Under the pieces are notes generated by a model. That model did not search any database, was not told the origin of the DNA, and saw only the letters and a list, made by a program, of their open reading frames with translations. From assembly GCA_035627955.1 (NCBI GenBank), contig DASPKU010000003.1, forward strand, positions 54,464 through 118,463: a DNA stretch of 64,000 nt. Reading direction: 5' to 3'. This document shows positions 1-8,332 of the stretch, piece after piece. Made by a program: the position numbers and the translations under genes. This DNA comes from Phycisphaerales bacterium. GTDB lineage: Bacteria; Planctomycetota; Phycisphaerae; Phycisphaerales; UBA1924. The stretch's first letter is position 1. Each line of letters opens with the position of its first letter.

Positions 1-1
1 C

Positions 2-253
2 GCGCTGCCCATCCTCCTGATCACGATCCCCGTCGCGCTCATGGGGCCAGGCGCTCTGGTGTGGCTGCTCTGCCCGGGCGTGCTCCTCGCCCTCGCGGCC
101 CTCTTCTTCGCCCCCTGGTACACCACCCTGCGGCAGTTCCGCCGCGCCCCCATGCTCGCCGACGCCCTCTTCGTCGGCCTCTTCCCCTGGCTGCCCGGCG
201 GCTTCGCCCTCGCCCTCCTGCTCGCCGCCGCCCGGTCCCTGCTCGCGGGCTAG
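2..253 (+). CDS. Membrane protein, C-terminal part (gene enters from the left edge)
   Basis: The frame is open from the first bases of the window, so this is the 3' end of a gene rather than a complete 70-residue protein starting at the internal ATG at 41. About 83 residues are visible. They form at least two hydrophobic stretches (ALPILLITIPVALM through LVWLLCPGVLLALAALFF, then LFPWLPGGFALALLLAAA) separated by a short basic loop (TTLRQFRR). This is the pattern of an integral inner-membrane protein with a short C-terminal tail. No family-specific motif is visible, so the function is unknown. Codon use (C at third positions) matches the next gene downstream. Confidence 0.6.
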   Translation, partial: ALPILLITIPVALMGPGALVWLLCPGVLLALAALFFAPWYTTLRQFRRAPMLADALFVGLFPWLPGGFALALLLAAARSLLAG

Positions 254-378
254 CCCCTTGCATTCACGCCCGTTTTCATAGCCCGGGGCACCCTTCCTCC
301 GCCCCCTGAAAACCCCTCCCCCGCCGACTACGCTTGCCGCCACCAGCCCTCCGGCTGGACCGCCATCAAGGAACCCCC

Positions 379-1833
379 ATGCTCGGACGCGTCTTCAAGG
401 CTTACGACATCCGCGGCACCTACCCCGACCTGCTCAACGACACCATGGCGTGGCAGATCGGCTACGGCGCGAGCAAGTTCCTCCTCGCCGACGCCGCGGC
501 CGCGGGCGAGACCACGCCCATGATGAAGAACATCGTCGTGGGCCGCGACATGCGGCAGTCCAGCCCCAGCCTCACCAAGCAGCTCATCCAGGGCATCAAC
601 GACCAGGGCGGGGACGTCATCGACATCGGCCTGTGCGACACCTCGATGATCTACTTCGCCATCAACCACCTCGACTGCGCGGGCGGCGTCATGGTGACCG
701 CCTCCCACAACCCGCCCAACTACAACGGTTTCAAGATCTCCAAGCGCAAGGCCAAGCCCGTGGGCGAAGTCTCCGGCCTGGCCGAGGTCCGCAAGCACGC
801 CGCCATGGTGGACAAGGCCACCCTCGTCAAGCAGCACGGCCGCCTCGAGCAGCGCGACCTCTGGCCCGCCTACGCCCGCCACGTCCGCTCCTTCCTTGAC
901 CTCTCCGCCGCCTCCAAGCCGCTCAAGGTCGTCATCGACGCCAGCAACGGCATGGCCGGCACCATGATCCCCAAGGTCTTCGGCAAGCAGTCGCCCCTCG
1001 GCGCCGTCCCCGGCCTCCAGATCATCGAGGTCAACTTCGACAACACCAAGGGCGTCTTCGCCCACGAGCCCAACCCCCTCGTCGCCGCCAACCTCCGCCA
1101 GGTCCAGGAGGCCGTGCTCAAGGAGAAGGCCGACGTGGGCTTCTGCTACGACGGCGACGCCGACCGTTGCATGGTCATCGACGAGAAGGGCAAGGCCGTG
1201 GGCTGCGACCACCTCACCGCCCTGCTGGCGAAACACTTCCTCGCCAAGGCCCCCGGCTCGCCAATCGTCTACGACCTCCGCTCCACCAAGGCCGTGGCCG
1301 AGGACGTGCTCAAGGCGGGCGGCAAGCCCGTCCGCGGCCGCGTCGGCCACGTCTTCCTCAAGCAGGCCATGGCCGAGCAGAACGCCGTCTTCGGCGGCGA
1401 GCTCTCGGGCCACTTCTACTTCCGCGACAACTACAACGCCGACAGCGGCGCCATCGCCATGTGCACCGTGCTCACCATCCTCGCCCAGAACCAGGGCAAG
1501 AAGACCATGAGCCAGCTCATCGCCCCCATCGCCCGCTACGCCCAGTCCGGCGAGATCAACTTCCAGATCGAGGACAAGGACGCCGCCCTTAAGGCCTTGA
1601 AGGAAGCCCACGGCCCCGCCGCCAACCCCAGCGCCCAGATGGACGAGCTCGACGGCGTCACCATCGACCTCTGGAAGACCGACGCCTCTAGCGGCGGCGG
1701 CTGGTGGCTCAACGTCCGCAAGAGCAACACCGAGCCCCTGCTCCGTTTGAACCTCGAGGCCAAGGACCAGGCCACCCTCGACAAGGTCTTCGCCATGGTC
1801 GCCCCCAAGCTCGGCAAGCGCGCGGACCACTGA
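379..1833 (+). CDS. Phosphomannomutase/phosphoglucomutase (alpha-D-phosphohexomutase family)
   Basis: A 484-residue cytoplasmic enzyme that should interconvert hexose 1- and 6-phosphates (mannose or glucose) for nucleotide-sugar and polysaccharide precursors. All four signature loops are present. They are the phosphoserine loop TASHNPPNYNG (catalytic Ser near residue 109), the Mg-binding loop DGDADR (Asp near 258), the sugar-specificity loop GGELSGH (near 341) and the phosphate-binding loop SNTEP (near 449). Start ATG 379 is preferred over the in-frame upstream ATG at 334 because AAGGA lies six bases before it and the protein then begins MLGRVFKAYDIRG, as is usual for the family. Which sugar it prefers cannot be told from sequence. 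Confidence 0.93.
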   Translation: MLGRVFKAYDIRGTYPDLLNDTMAWQIGYGASKFLLADAAAAGETTPMMKNIVVGRDMRQSSPSLTKQLIQGINDQGGDVIDIGLCDTSMIYFAINHLDCAGGVMVTASHNPPNYNGFKISKRKAKPVGEVSGLAEVRKHAAMVDKATLVKQHGRLEQRDLWPAYARHVRSFLDLSAASKPLKVVIDASNGMAGTMIPKVFGKQSPLGAVPGLQIIEVNFDNTKGVFAHEPNPLVAANLRQVQEAVLKEKADVGFCYDGDADRCMVIDEKGKAVGCDHLTALLAKHFLAKAPGSPIVYDLRSTKAVAEDVLKAGGKPVRGRVGHVFLKQAMAEQNAVFGGELSGHFYFRDNYNADSGAIAMCTVLTILAQNQGKKTMSQLIAPIARYAQSGEINFQIEDKDAALKALKEAHGPAANPSAQMDELDGVTIDLWKTDASSGGGWWLNVRKSNTEPLLRLNLEAKDQATLDKVFAMVAPKLGKRADH

Positions 1834-1844
1834 ACAACCGGTGA

Positions 1845-1967
1845 CGTTCGTAACGAGCCCCGAACGAAGTGAGCGGGCCGAGCTCTTCAGTGCCTGAGGT
1901 CGCGCCGCGCACCCGCACACCCGCCGTCCGAAGACCCGTCACTATCGTTCCGGGCTCGTTCCGAACG
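1845..1967. repeat. MITE-like element, copy A (terminal inverted repeats)
   Basis: A 123-bp element with imperfect terminal inverted repeats. The left end reads CGTTCGTAACGAGCCCCGAA and the reverse complement of the right end reads CGTTCGGAACGAGCCCGGAA. It is followed about 200 bp later by copy B, and related copies lie near 10.55 kb and 46.84 kb. No coding capacity is seen. Confidence 0.7.
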
Positions 1968-1968
1968 C

Positions 1969-2094
1969 TTACTGCGGCCCTGACCCCCCGCACTCCGGGC
2001 ACGCGACCCCGCGCGCCAACCCCCGCCGGTCATACCCGCACCCCCCGCACAACCCCCGCCGCGCCCGCCCCCTCCGCCAGCGACAGTGCGCCCT
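1969..2094 (-). pseudogene. Relic of a zinc-ribbon protein tail
   Basis: On the minus strand a short open stretch encodes CGGCGYDRRGLARGVACPEC followed by GGSGPQ and a stop at 1969-1971. This is the CxxCGYDxRG...CPECG zinc ribbon that ends the intact membrane protein at 6000-6872 of this window. The frame is closed by a stop at about 2095-2097 and there is no start codon or upstream coding region in frame. It therefore looks like the decayed 3' end of a paralogous gene. It lies between the two MITE-like copies A and B, which may have brought or broken it. A short frame-shifted gene is the alternative. Confidence 0.45.
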
Positions 2095-2162
2095 TCACCA
2101 CCCGCGCTCTCAACGCACTTCTCCGCACGCAACGCAGCCTACCGCGCCGGCCCCACGCGCGA

Positions 2163-2282
2163 CGTTCGTAACGAGCCCCGAACGAAGTGAGCGGGCCGGG
2201 GTCTTCACTGACTGAGGTCGCGCAGTGCACCCTCAAACCCGCGGTCCCAAGCACCCGTCACTACCGTTCCGGGTTCCGAACG
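2163..2282. repeat. MITE-like element, copy B
   Basis: A 120-bp direct repeat of copy A at 1845. The two align along their whole length with scattered substitutions, and the right end of B has lost about four bases (GAGC). It starts CGTTCGTAACGAGCCCCGAA and ends GGGTTCCGAACG. Confidence 0.7.
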
Positions 2283-2716
2283 GCCTTCGATCACCCGACG
2301 CAACAGTTCACATCCGCGCCACCGAGATGTCCCCATACCGGTGCCGAACCGCCCTGACCACGCGCAACCGCCGGAAGCACGGAATCGGCCGACCCACTGG
2401 TGTCGGTCAAGTGATCAAAGCCACACGGCGACGCCCTACCGACACCTTCGCGAAGCGTCCCAAATGGTCTTTGCCTTCACCACCGCGTGCTCGCCGCCGC
2501 GGCATACACGCTGCTCCGCACCCTCGCACAGGGGGCGGCCGACCTCATTCGGTCGTGACAGTCACACGACCACCTTCCCAACACCCCATGTAAGCGTCCT
2601 CACACCCCGTCCCGCCCCCCAAGCCTGACCGGCCCAACCCTCCCTTGTCGCATGAACATGAGCACCGGCACGGCCTCACGCACCGTTCCGGCGTTCACGC
2701 TCCCAGAGAGGACCCC
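2283..2716. other. Intergenic stretch with one decayed hairpin
   Basis: No convincing gene is seen here. At 2320-2343 there is an imperfect hairpin (CACCGAGATG, loop, CATACCGGTG) that resembles the REP-like hairpins near 18.9-19.4 kb in inverted orientation. The promoter of the downstream secreted protein presumably lies here, but no clear -35/-10 pair could be picked. Confidence 0.4.
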
Positions 2717-5700
2717 ATGCGCCGCAGCACCCCCGCCCGCAATCACAACCGCGCCCCCGCCCCCACGCTGGCCCTCCTCGCCCTCGCCGGGGTTGCGCAG
2801 CTGGCGCAGGCGCAGAGCGTGGTGTACCGCTACCAGGAGAACTTCGACGCCTACGCGACCACGACGTCGCCCTTCGGGCCGCCCTCGCTGACCGCCAACG
2901 GCTGGATCTTCCGCAACCAGTCCGCCAACCGCACGGCCACCTACTGGCGCATCAGCGACTGGGTCACCGAGAGCATCGTCCCCACCTCCGGCGGCCGCAT
3001 GCTCGCCGCCAATGCCAACTGGGACAACGGCACCCGCATCATCAGCTCGTGGATGATCCTGCCCGCCGTGCCCACGCAGCAGGCCGGCGACGTGATCCAG
3101 TACGTGATCAACGGCTGGGCGTACAGCGACAACCAGATCGAGCTCCGCTACTCGCCCAGCGGCGGCACCAGCACCGGAACGACGTACAGCGACGTGGGCG
3201 ACTTCACCGACCTGATCACCTCCACGCCGCTGACGCCCAACACCTGGACGGCGGTGTCGCAGACCGTGCCCGGCAACGGCCGCCTCGCCCTCCGCTGGGT
3301 CAACCCGCAGGTCACCACCTATCAGTCCCCCAGCGTGTACGTGGACACGCTCAGCATCACCGCCACCGCCATCGACCCGCCCCTGCCCCAGAACGGCGAG
3401 ACGGTGACCTGGACCGCGGCCATGTCGCCCATCACCATCCGCGCCAACACCACCATCCCCGCGGGCGGGACGGTGAACGTCGAGCCCGGCGTCACCATCA
3501 ACATGCAGAACAACGCCACGCTGACCGTGAGCGGCACGCTGAACCTCAACGGCACGCAGGCGGCGCGGATCACCGTCAACCACGCCAGCAACTACCCGCC
3601 CGCGGTGGAGGTCATCAACGGCGCCCTCAACGCCGTGCACACCACGTGGACCGGCCAGCTCCGCCCCAGCGGCGGCGGTCAGGTGCTCATCACCGACTCG
3701 AGCTTCGTGGGGCCGCGGGGGCTGATCTATTCCCCGCTCTACATGGGCACCGGCTACGCCACCATCGCCCGCACGACGTTCACGAACTCCGAGCTCACCA
3801 TCAGCAACTACACGCTGCGGCTGGAGGACCTCACCCTCAGCAACACCTTCGCCCGCCTCGTCCGCGATTACGCGTTCATGGACAACGTCGTTGTCGACGG
3901 CAAGAGCCTCGACGTTGACGGCCACCTCCAGGGCACGTGGCTGCACGACCTCACCGTCCGCAACAACACCGCCGGCTACGGCCTGGGCCTGGGCACCAGC
4001 AACTTCGACATCGACCCCACGGTCCTCCTCACCAACAACAACGTGCCCGCGACGCTCGCCGGCGGCATCCTCCCCGGCAGCGTCCTGCCCACCACCGGCA
4101 ACACCAACAACTACGTGCAGGTTGCTAGCGGCGACCAGGGCAGCCAGGCGATCTGGTCCGACGCGGGCCTGCCCTACATGGTCCCCTCCTTCCGCACCCA
4201 GTTCGGCGGCTCGCTCTACATCCTCCCCGGGGTCGAGGTGCGCCTCGCCTCCGACGCCGGCATGATCAACCAGGTCGGCGACACCCGCGTGCTCGGCGAG
4301 CCCGAAAACCCCGTGCTCTTCACCCGCCACCACCCGCTGGGCAAGTGGTACCCGCTGCAGAACTTCGACCGCTTCCGCCACGCGATCCTCGAGGGCGCCT
4401 ACACCGCCGCGGCCTGGCCATCACAGCTCGGCTGGGGCTTCATGGATGACTGCATCGTCCGCAACAACGATCTCGGCGTCACCGGCCAGGCCATTGTCCG
4501 CAAGACCCAGTTCCTCAATAACGGCCTCGGCGCCGACGTCAGCATGCTCCAGGACCTCCTGGGCGAGACCAACCCCAACGCGTTCGAGGGCAACGGCCAC
4601 GGCGTCTCCGACGCCCACGACGCCCGCTTCAACTGGTGGGGCTCGCCCGACGGCCCCTTCGCCGGCGACACCGTCACCGCCGGCGTCCCCTTCGAGCCGT
4701 GGCGTACCGAGCGCCCCGACTACACCGACTACGCCCCCATTGTCACGCTCCAGAAGCACTCCTTCATCGCCCGCCCCGGCAACAAGATGATCCTCACGTG
4801 GACCGCCCGCGACAACGGCACCATCGTCCGCCAGCGCGTGCTCATGTCCCTCGACGGCGACATCGTGCAGGGCAACCTCAGCGAGCCCGTCATCGTCCTC
4901 ACCGACAACCTTGCCGGCGACGTCCGCTCCTTCGAGTTCGAGGTCCCCGCCCCTGTCACCCGCTTCTTCGGCGCCTCCAACATCCGCGTCGAGTCCATCG
5001 ACAACGCCGGGCAGATCGGCTGGGACGACCTGCACCTCTACGCCGAGCGCGAGGAGCCCGGCGAGCTCGTCATCACCTCGCCCACCGGGGGCGAGTTCAC
5101 CGCGGGCCAGAACATGGGCCAGGTCTGCTACCAGCGCCAGGGCACGCACCCTGGCGGCGGCAGCGTCAACGCCTACATCCACCTCGAGAACACCGACCAG
5201 TGGATCAGCCTCGGCGGCGTCACCACCAACCTCGGCTGCCTCCCGCTCGACCTCATCGCCCCCTGGGTCTCCACCGACCGCGCCCGCATCGTGTTCTCGC
5301 TTTTCACCGGCGGCGGCATCAGCCAGCCCGAGTACTACTTCGGCCAGCCCTTCACCATCCGCCCTCACCCCATCGCGGGGGACGCCGCGCCCAGCATCAC
5401 CATGAGCCAGCCGACCGAAGGCCAGTCAGTCCAGGGCGGCAGCGTGCTCCCCATCCGCTGGACCGCCAGCGACGACATCGGCCTCCGCGCCTTCCACGTG
5501 CAGGTCTCCACCGACGCCGGCCGCACCTGGAGCTTCATCGCCCGCGACCTCCCGGCCGACACCACCGCCTACGACTGGCAGCTCCCCGACTCCACTGGCA
5601 ACACCGACGTCCGCGTCAAGATCGTCGCCGTGGACCTCAACTTCCAGGACACCGCTGCCGTCGCCGCCATCGCGATCACCCCCGGCACCCGCACCATCAA

Positions 5701-5890
5701 CACCTGCTCCGCCGACTTCAACGGCGACGGCGACACCGGCACCGACCAGGACATCGAGGCCTTCTTCGCCTGCATCGGCGGCACCTGCTGCGACACCTGC
5801 GGCTCCGCCGACTTCAACAACGACGGCGACACCGCCACCGACCAGGACATCGAAGCCTTCTTCCGCGTCCTCGGAGGCAACCCCTGCTGA
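2717..5890 (+). CDS. Large secreted protein with C-terminal dockerin-like EF-hand doublet
   Basis: A secreted protein of about 1057 residues. ATG 2717 is chosen over the upstream ATG at 2645 because AGAGAGGA ends four bases before it, and it opens a signal peptide: basic RRSTPARNHNR, a hydrophobic core, and a likely cleavage after AQA. The central part resembles right-handed beta-helix or adhesin sequence rich in N, T and V (for example NGNGHGVSDAHDARFNWWGS, typical of parallel beta-helix surface proteins). It is followed by two Ig/FN3-like segments (ITSPTGGEF, MSQPTEGQSV). The end carries two EF-hand-like loops (DFNGDGDTGTDQDIEAFFAC and DFNNDGDTATDQDIEAFF) with paired cysteines and a final C. 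The same doublet ends the proteins at 28.2 and 34.3 kb. It probably acts in surface display or protein-protein docking. The substrate is unknown. Confidence 0.85.
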   Translation: MRRSTPARNHNRAPAPTLALLALAGVAQLAQAQSVVYRYQENFDAYATTTSPFGPPSLTANGWIFRNQSANRTATYWRISDWVTESIVPTSGGRMLAANANWDNGTRIISSWMILPAVPTQQAGDVIQYVINGWAYSDNQIELRYSPSGGTSTGTTYSDVGDFTDLITSTPLTPNTWTAVSQTVPGNGRLALRWVNPQVTTYQSPSVYVDTLSITATAIDPPLPQNGETVTWTAAMSPITIRANTTIPAGGTVNVEPGVTINMQNNATLTVSGTLNLNGTQAARITVNHASNYPPAVEVINGALNAVHTTWTGQLRPSGGGQVLITDSSFVGPRGLIYSPLYMGTGYATIARTTFTNSELTISNYTLRLEDLTLSNTFARLVRDYAFMDNVVVDGKSLDVDGHLQGTWLHDLTVRNNTAGYGLGLGTSNFDIDPTVLLTNNNVPATLAGGILPGSVLPTTGNTNNYVQVASGDQGSQAIWSDAGLPYMVPSFRTQFGGSLYILPGVEVRLASDAGMINQVGDTRVLGEPENPVLFTRHHPLGKWYPLQNFDRFRHAILEGAYTAAAWPSQLGWGFMDDCIVRNNDLGVTGQAIVRKTQFLNNGLGADVSMLQDLLGETNPNAFEGNGHGVSDAHDARFNWWGSPDGPFAGDTVTAGVPFEPWRTERPDYTDYAPIVTLQKHSFIARPGNKMILTWTARDNGTIVRQRVLMSLDGDIVQGNLSEPVIVLTDNLAGDVRSFEFEVPAPVTRFFGASNIRVESIDNAGQIGWDDLHLYAEREEPGELVITSPTGGEFTAGQNMGQVCYQRQGTHPGGGSVNAYIHLENTDQWISLGGVTTNLGCLPLDLIAPWVSTDRARIVFSLFTGGGISQPEYYFGQPFTIRPHPIAGDAAPSITMSQPTEGQSVQGGSVLPIRWTASDDIGLRAFHVQVSTDAGRTWSFIARDLPADTTAYDWQLPDSTGNTDVRVKIVAVDLNFQDTAAVAAIAITPGTRTINTCSADFNGDGDTGTDQDIEAFFACIGGTCCDTCGSADFNNDGDTATDQDIEAFFRVLGGNPC

Positions 5891-5901
5891 TCATGGGTGG
5901 A

Positions 5902-5987
5902 GCACTCACTCCGTGAGTGCTTACGGCCGCGCTTCGCGGCCGTGCCGTGAAACCAGCGACGAATCGAGCCACCGAGAACTTCGGTGG
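5902..5987. repeat. Three consecutive hairpins after the secreted-protein gene
   Basis: Three stem-loops lie within 86 bp: GCACTCAC/GTGAGTGC (5902-5920, loop TCC), ACGGCCGCG/CGCGGCCGT (5923-5943, loop CTT) and CCACCGA/TCGGTGG (5969-5987). The second shares the GTGC-type head and CTT loop of the hairpins around the RAYT gene near 23 kb. The third resembles the CACCGAG hairpins near 19 kb. They lie between convergent genes and may also end transcription, though no T-run follows them. Confidence 0.55.
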
Positions 5988-5999
5988 TCCTCTCGTCCC

Positions 6000-6872
6000 T
6001 CACCTCACCCGCTTCGCCGACCCGCACTCCGGGCACACCCTCCCCCGCGCCACTCCCCGCAGGTCATACCCGCACTCCGCGCACACCCGCCCCACACCCA
6101 CCATCACCTCCCGCGGCCTCACCCATCTCCCCACCGCGCTCCCAAGCAGCCCGCCTACCGCCATCAGCCCGCTCAGTCCCAGCAGCACAACCAGCGGCTC
6201 CCCGGAGCGTCCCACGACAAGGCTCGCAGCCGCGCCCACGAACGCCGGCGCCGCCCCCGCCAGCGAGCACCACCACACCGCCCCCGACGAAACACCCCAC
6301 GCCGACGCGATGAGCAACAACATGAAGGACACCCCGCCGCACCCCAGCGCCTCCTTCACCGGGGAACCTGACCACGCCGGGAACGCGGCCATCGTCCCCT
6401 GAAACACCGCGAACAGCCCCAGCGCCAGGCTCGTCGCCAGCACATGATGCCGGTACCTCACCGGAGACTCTGACGGCGTCAGTCCCGGGGCATCCCACCA
6501 TTCACCCCCGCACGAGCACCGCCGCACGTACTCCGTGTCCGCCTCGCCCAGGTGCCGCCCGCACCACGGGCACAGCCCCGCGTGCACCATCGACTTCCGC
6601 CGGTGCTTCGCCCCGTCGGTCAGGTTCTCAGCAACCGTGAACGAGAGCACAATCAACAAGCCTGATGTGCCAGCCCACCAGCCTCCATCCGCCCTGCGCG
6701 CAACAAGGAAAACAATCCCAACCAGCAGCACGCTGATACCCGCGCCCGTGAACACCAATCGCAGGCGCGTCGCCAGCGGATTCTCCACCCATCGCCCGCG
6801 CCCCCGCGCATCACGGACCCACGTCGCTCGCCCGATCACCTTGTCGACCAAGCTGAAGCGCCGCGCGCCCAA
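6000..6872 (-). CDS. Polytopic membrane protein with two zinc-ribbon motifs
   Basis: A 290-residue protein of unknown function. There are about six hydrophobic segments: two near residues 40-85 and the rest between roughly 150 and 255. A cytoplasmic Cys cluster (CPWCG...CSCGG) follows the first pair, and a classical C-terminal zinc ribbon CAECGYDLRG...CPECG ends the protein, a form common in planctomycete proteins. The start is a TTG at 6872, only three bases after the thiG stop, with GGGGGAG inside the thiG end as ribosome-binding site. The gene is therefore probably co-transcribed with and translationally coupled to thiG. A role in thiamine metabolism is not implied by the sequence. A decayed copy of its ribbon lies at about 2.0 kb. 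Confidence 0.75.
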   Translation of the reverse strand: MGARRFSLVDKVIGRATWVRDARGRGRWVENPLATRLRLVFTGAGISVLLVGIVFLVARRADGGWWAGTSGLLIVLSFTVAENLTDGAKHRRKSMVHAGLCPWCGRHLGEADTEYVRRCSCGGEWWDAPGLTPSESPVRYRHHVLATSLALGLFAVFQGTMAAFPAWSGSPVKEALGCGGVSFMLLLIASAWGVSSGAVWWCSLAGAAPAFVGAAASLVVGRSGEPLVVLLGLSGLMAVGGLLGSAVGRWVRPREVMVGVGRVCAECGYDLRGVARGRVCPECGSAKRVR

Positions 6873-6875
6873 CCC

Positions 6876-7754
6876 TCACTCCCCCGGGATATACCCAATC
6901 ACCCCATCCCACGGGCTGCTCGCGCTCGCGTACAGCTTCCGCGGGATCCGCCCTGCGAGATAGCTCTGCCGCCCCGCGGTCCACGCGTGCCGCATCGCGT
7001 GCGCCATCATCACCGCGTCCTTCGCGTGCGCCACCGCGGTATTCAACAGCACCCCATCCGCCCCCAGCTCCATCGCCACGCTCACGTCGCTCGCCGCGCC
7101 CACACCCGCATCCACGATCACCGGGTACGAAGGATCGCCCTGCTTCAACAGCTCCAGGCACAGCGTGATGTTCGCGCGATTCAGCACGCCTTGCCCCGAC
7201 CCGATCGGGCTCCCCGCCGGCATCACGCTCGCCGCCCCCGCCTCCTTGATCCGCACCGCCGCGATCGGGTCATCGCTCGAGTACGCCAGCACCTGGAACC
7301 CGTCCTTCACCAGTTCCCGCGTCGCCTCCACCGTCCCCATCGGGTCCGGCAGCAGCGTCTTGGTATCCCCCAGCACCTCCAGCTTCACCCACGACGCCCC
7401 CGGATTCCCCAGCTGCTCGAGGATGTCCCGCCCCAGCCGCGCCACCCGCACCGCATCCGAAGCGCTGAAACACCCCGCCGTGTTCGGCAGGATCGTGTAC
7501 TTCGACAGATCAATGAACTCCAGCAGGCTCTTGCCCTGCGCGTTGAAAAGCCGCTCCCGCCGCACGGCCACCGTCACCACCTGGCACCCGCTCGCCGCCA
7601 ACGCCTGCTGCATCAGCTCATAGCTCGCGTACTTCCCCGTCCCCACGAAAAGCCGGCTTGAAAACTCCCGCCCCGCAATCCGGAACGGCTCCAACCCAGG
7701 CTCGGCACTCGCGCCAGGGACAGCAGTGGGGGACGCACGCAAAGAGGTCGTCAT
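6876..7754 (-). CDS. thiG: Thiazole synthase ThiG
   Basis: A 292-residue TIM-barrel enzyme that makes the thiazole phosphate moiety of thiamine from 1-deoxy-D-xylulose 5-phosphate, dehydroglycine and ThiS-thiocarboxylate. Family landmarks are visible: FVGTGKY near residue 37, [15 protein letters not shown], the Schiff-base lysine in WVKLEVLGD (near residue 124), [11 protein letters not shown] (phosphate-binding) and [27 protein letters not shown] 7754 is preferred; a GTG two codons upstream is possible. The first 25 or so residues are a variable extension before [10 protein letters not shown]. It lies downstream of thiS on the same strand with a 135-bp gap, and a zinc-ribbon membrane protein follows at once. 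Confidence 0.95.
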   Translation of the reverse strand: MTTSLRASPTAVPGASAEPGLEPFRIAGREFSSRLFVGTGKYASYELMQQALAASGCQVVTVAVRRERLFNAQGKSLLEFIDLSKYTILPNTAGCFSASDAVRVARLGRDILEQLGNPGASWVKLEVLGDTKTLLPDPMGTVEATRELVKDGFQVLAYSSDDPIAAVRIKEAGAASVMPAGSPIGSGQGVLNRANITLCLELLKQGDPSYPVIVDAGVGAASDVSVAMELGADGVLLNTAVAHAKDAVMMAHAMRHAWTAGRQSYLAGRIPRKLYASASSPWDGVIGYIPGE

Positions 7755-7762
7755 ACCCACAC

Positions 7763-7889
7763 TCTAGGAATCAGCAACCAAACGCCCGCCCCCATCCCTT
7801 GAGGACGCCTCCCCAAATCCGCAATCCCAAATCCCCACATCCGACATTTCCGCTTTCCGCTTTCCGCCTTCCGCTTTCCGCCTCCCCCC
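7763..7889. repeat. Low-complexity CCGCTTT repeat between thiS and thiG
   Basis: At about 7846-7885 the motif TTTCCGC/CTTCCGC is repeated in tandem. Just before it (7812-7845) is a stretch of CAATCCCAAATCC type whose reverse complement resembles 22315-22355. These are dispersed simple repeats that have expanded the gap inside the thiS-thiG unit. Confidence 0.6.
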
Positions 7890-8090
7890 TCACCCTCCCC
7901 CCACCAGGGTCACCACCTCCACCACATCCCCCTCCTTCAAAACCGTCCCCTCCTGCGCCCGCCGCGGCACCAGCTCCTTGTTCACCTCCGCCGCCGACGC
8001 CGCGCCCTTGGGCGCCACCATCTCCACCAGCGCCCGCACCGTCGTGCCCTCGGGCACCTCCCGCCGCTCGCCATTGACAACGACGTTCAT
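7890..8090 (-). CDS. thiS: Sulfur carrier protein ThiS
   Basis: A 66-residue ubiquitin-like sulfur carrier that delivers thiocarboxylate sulfur to ThiG. It shows MNVVVNGERREVPEGTTV at the N terminus, the internal NKELVPR element and the essential C-terminal diglycine (VTLVGGG, with one additional Gly). Length and ending match the family. It is the first gene of a thiS-thiG-membrane protein unit on the minus strand. No THI-box (TPP riboswitch) could be recognised in the 240 bp upstream. Confidence 0.92.
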   Translation of the reverse strand: MNVVVNGERREVPEGTTVRALVEMVAPKGAASAAEVNKELVPRRAQEGTVLKEGDVVEVVTLVGGG

Positions 8091-8332
8091 GGCAGCACTT
8101 TACGCCCCCGCGCTCATCTGTCCGACGCGCAACTTCACCCAATCCTCGCCCCGCCCCTCGTCCGCATAATCCATTGTCCTTTGCAGCAGCACGACTTGCG
8201 CACGGCGCCCCGCGTCCTGCGCCCGGTGCAGCCTGTTTTCACCACGCCCTCAGCCGGTGCCTCCATATCTGGACTGCCGTTCGAGCCGGTGGGCATGCCG
8301 CCCCCAGCCTCTCGTCGGCGCAGGAGGCACCT

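Noticed and set aside
328..1920. A 530-residue minus-strand reading frame opposite the phosphohexomutase gene
   Set aside because: It is an antisense shadow. The plus-strand frame has all four catalytic motifs of a known enzyme, and the minus-strand translation is low-complexity (V, G, D, E-rich), as expected for the complement of GC-rich coding DNA.
8091..8332. TPP riboswitch upstream of thiS
   Set aside because: The CUGAGA and ACCUGA-type conserved segments of the THI box could not be found on the minus strand upstream of the thiS start.
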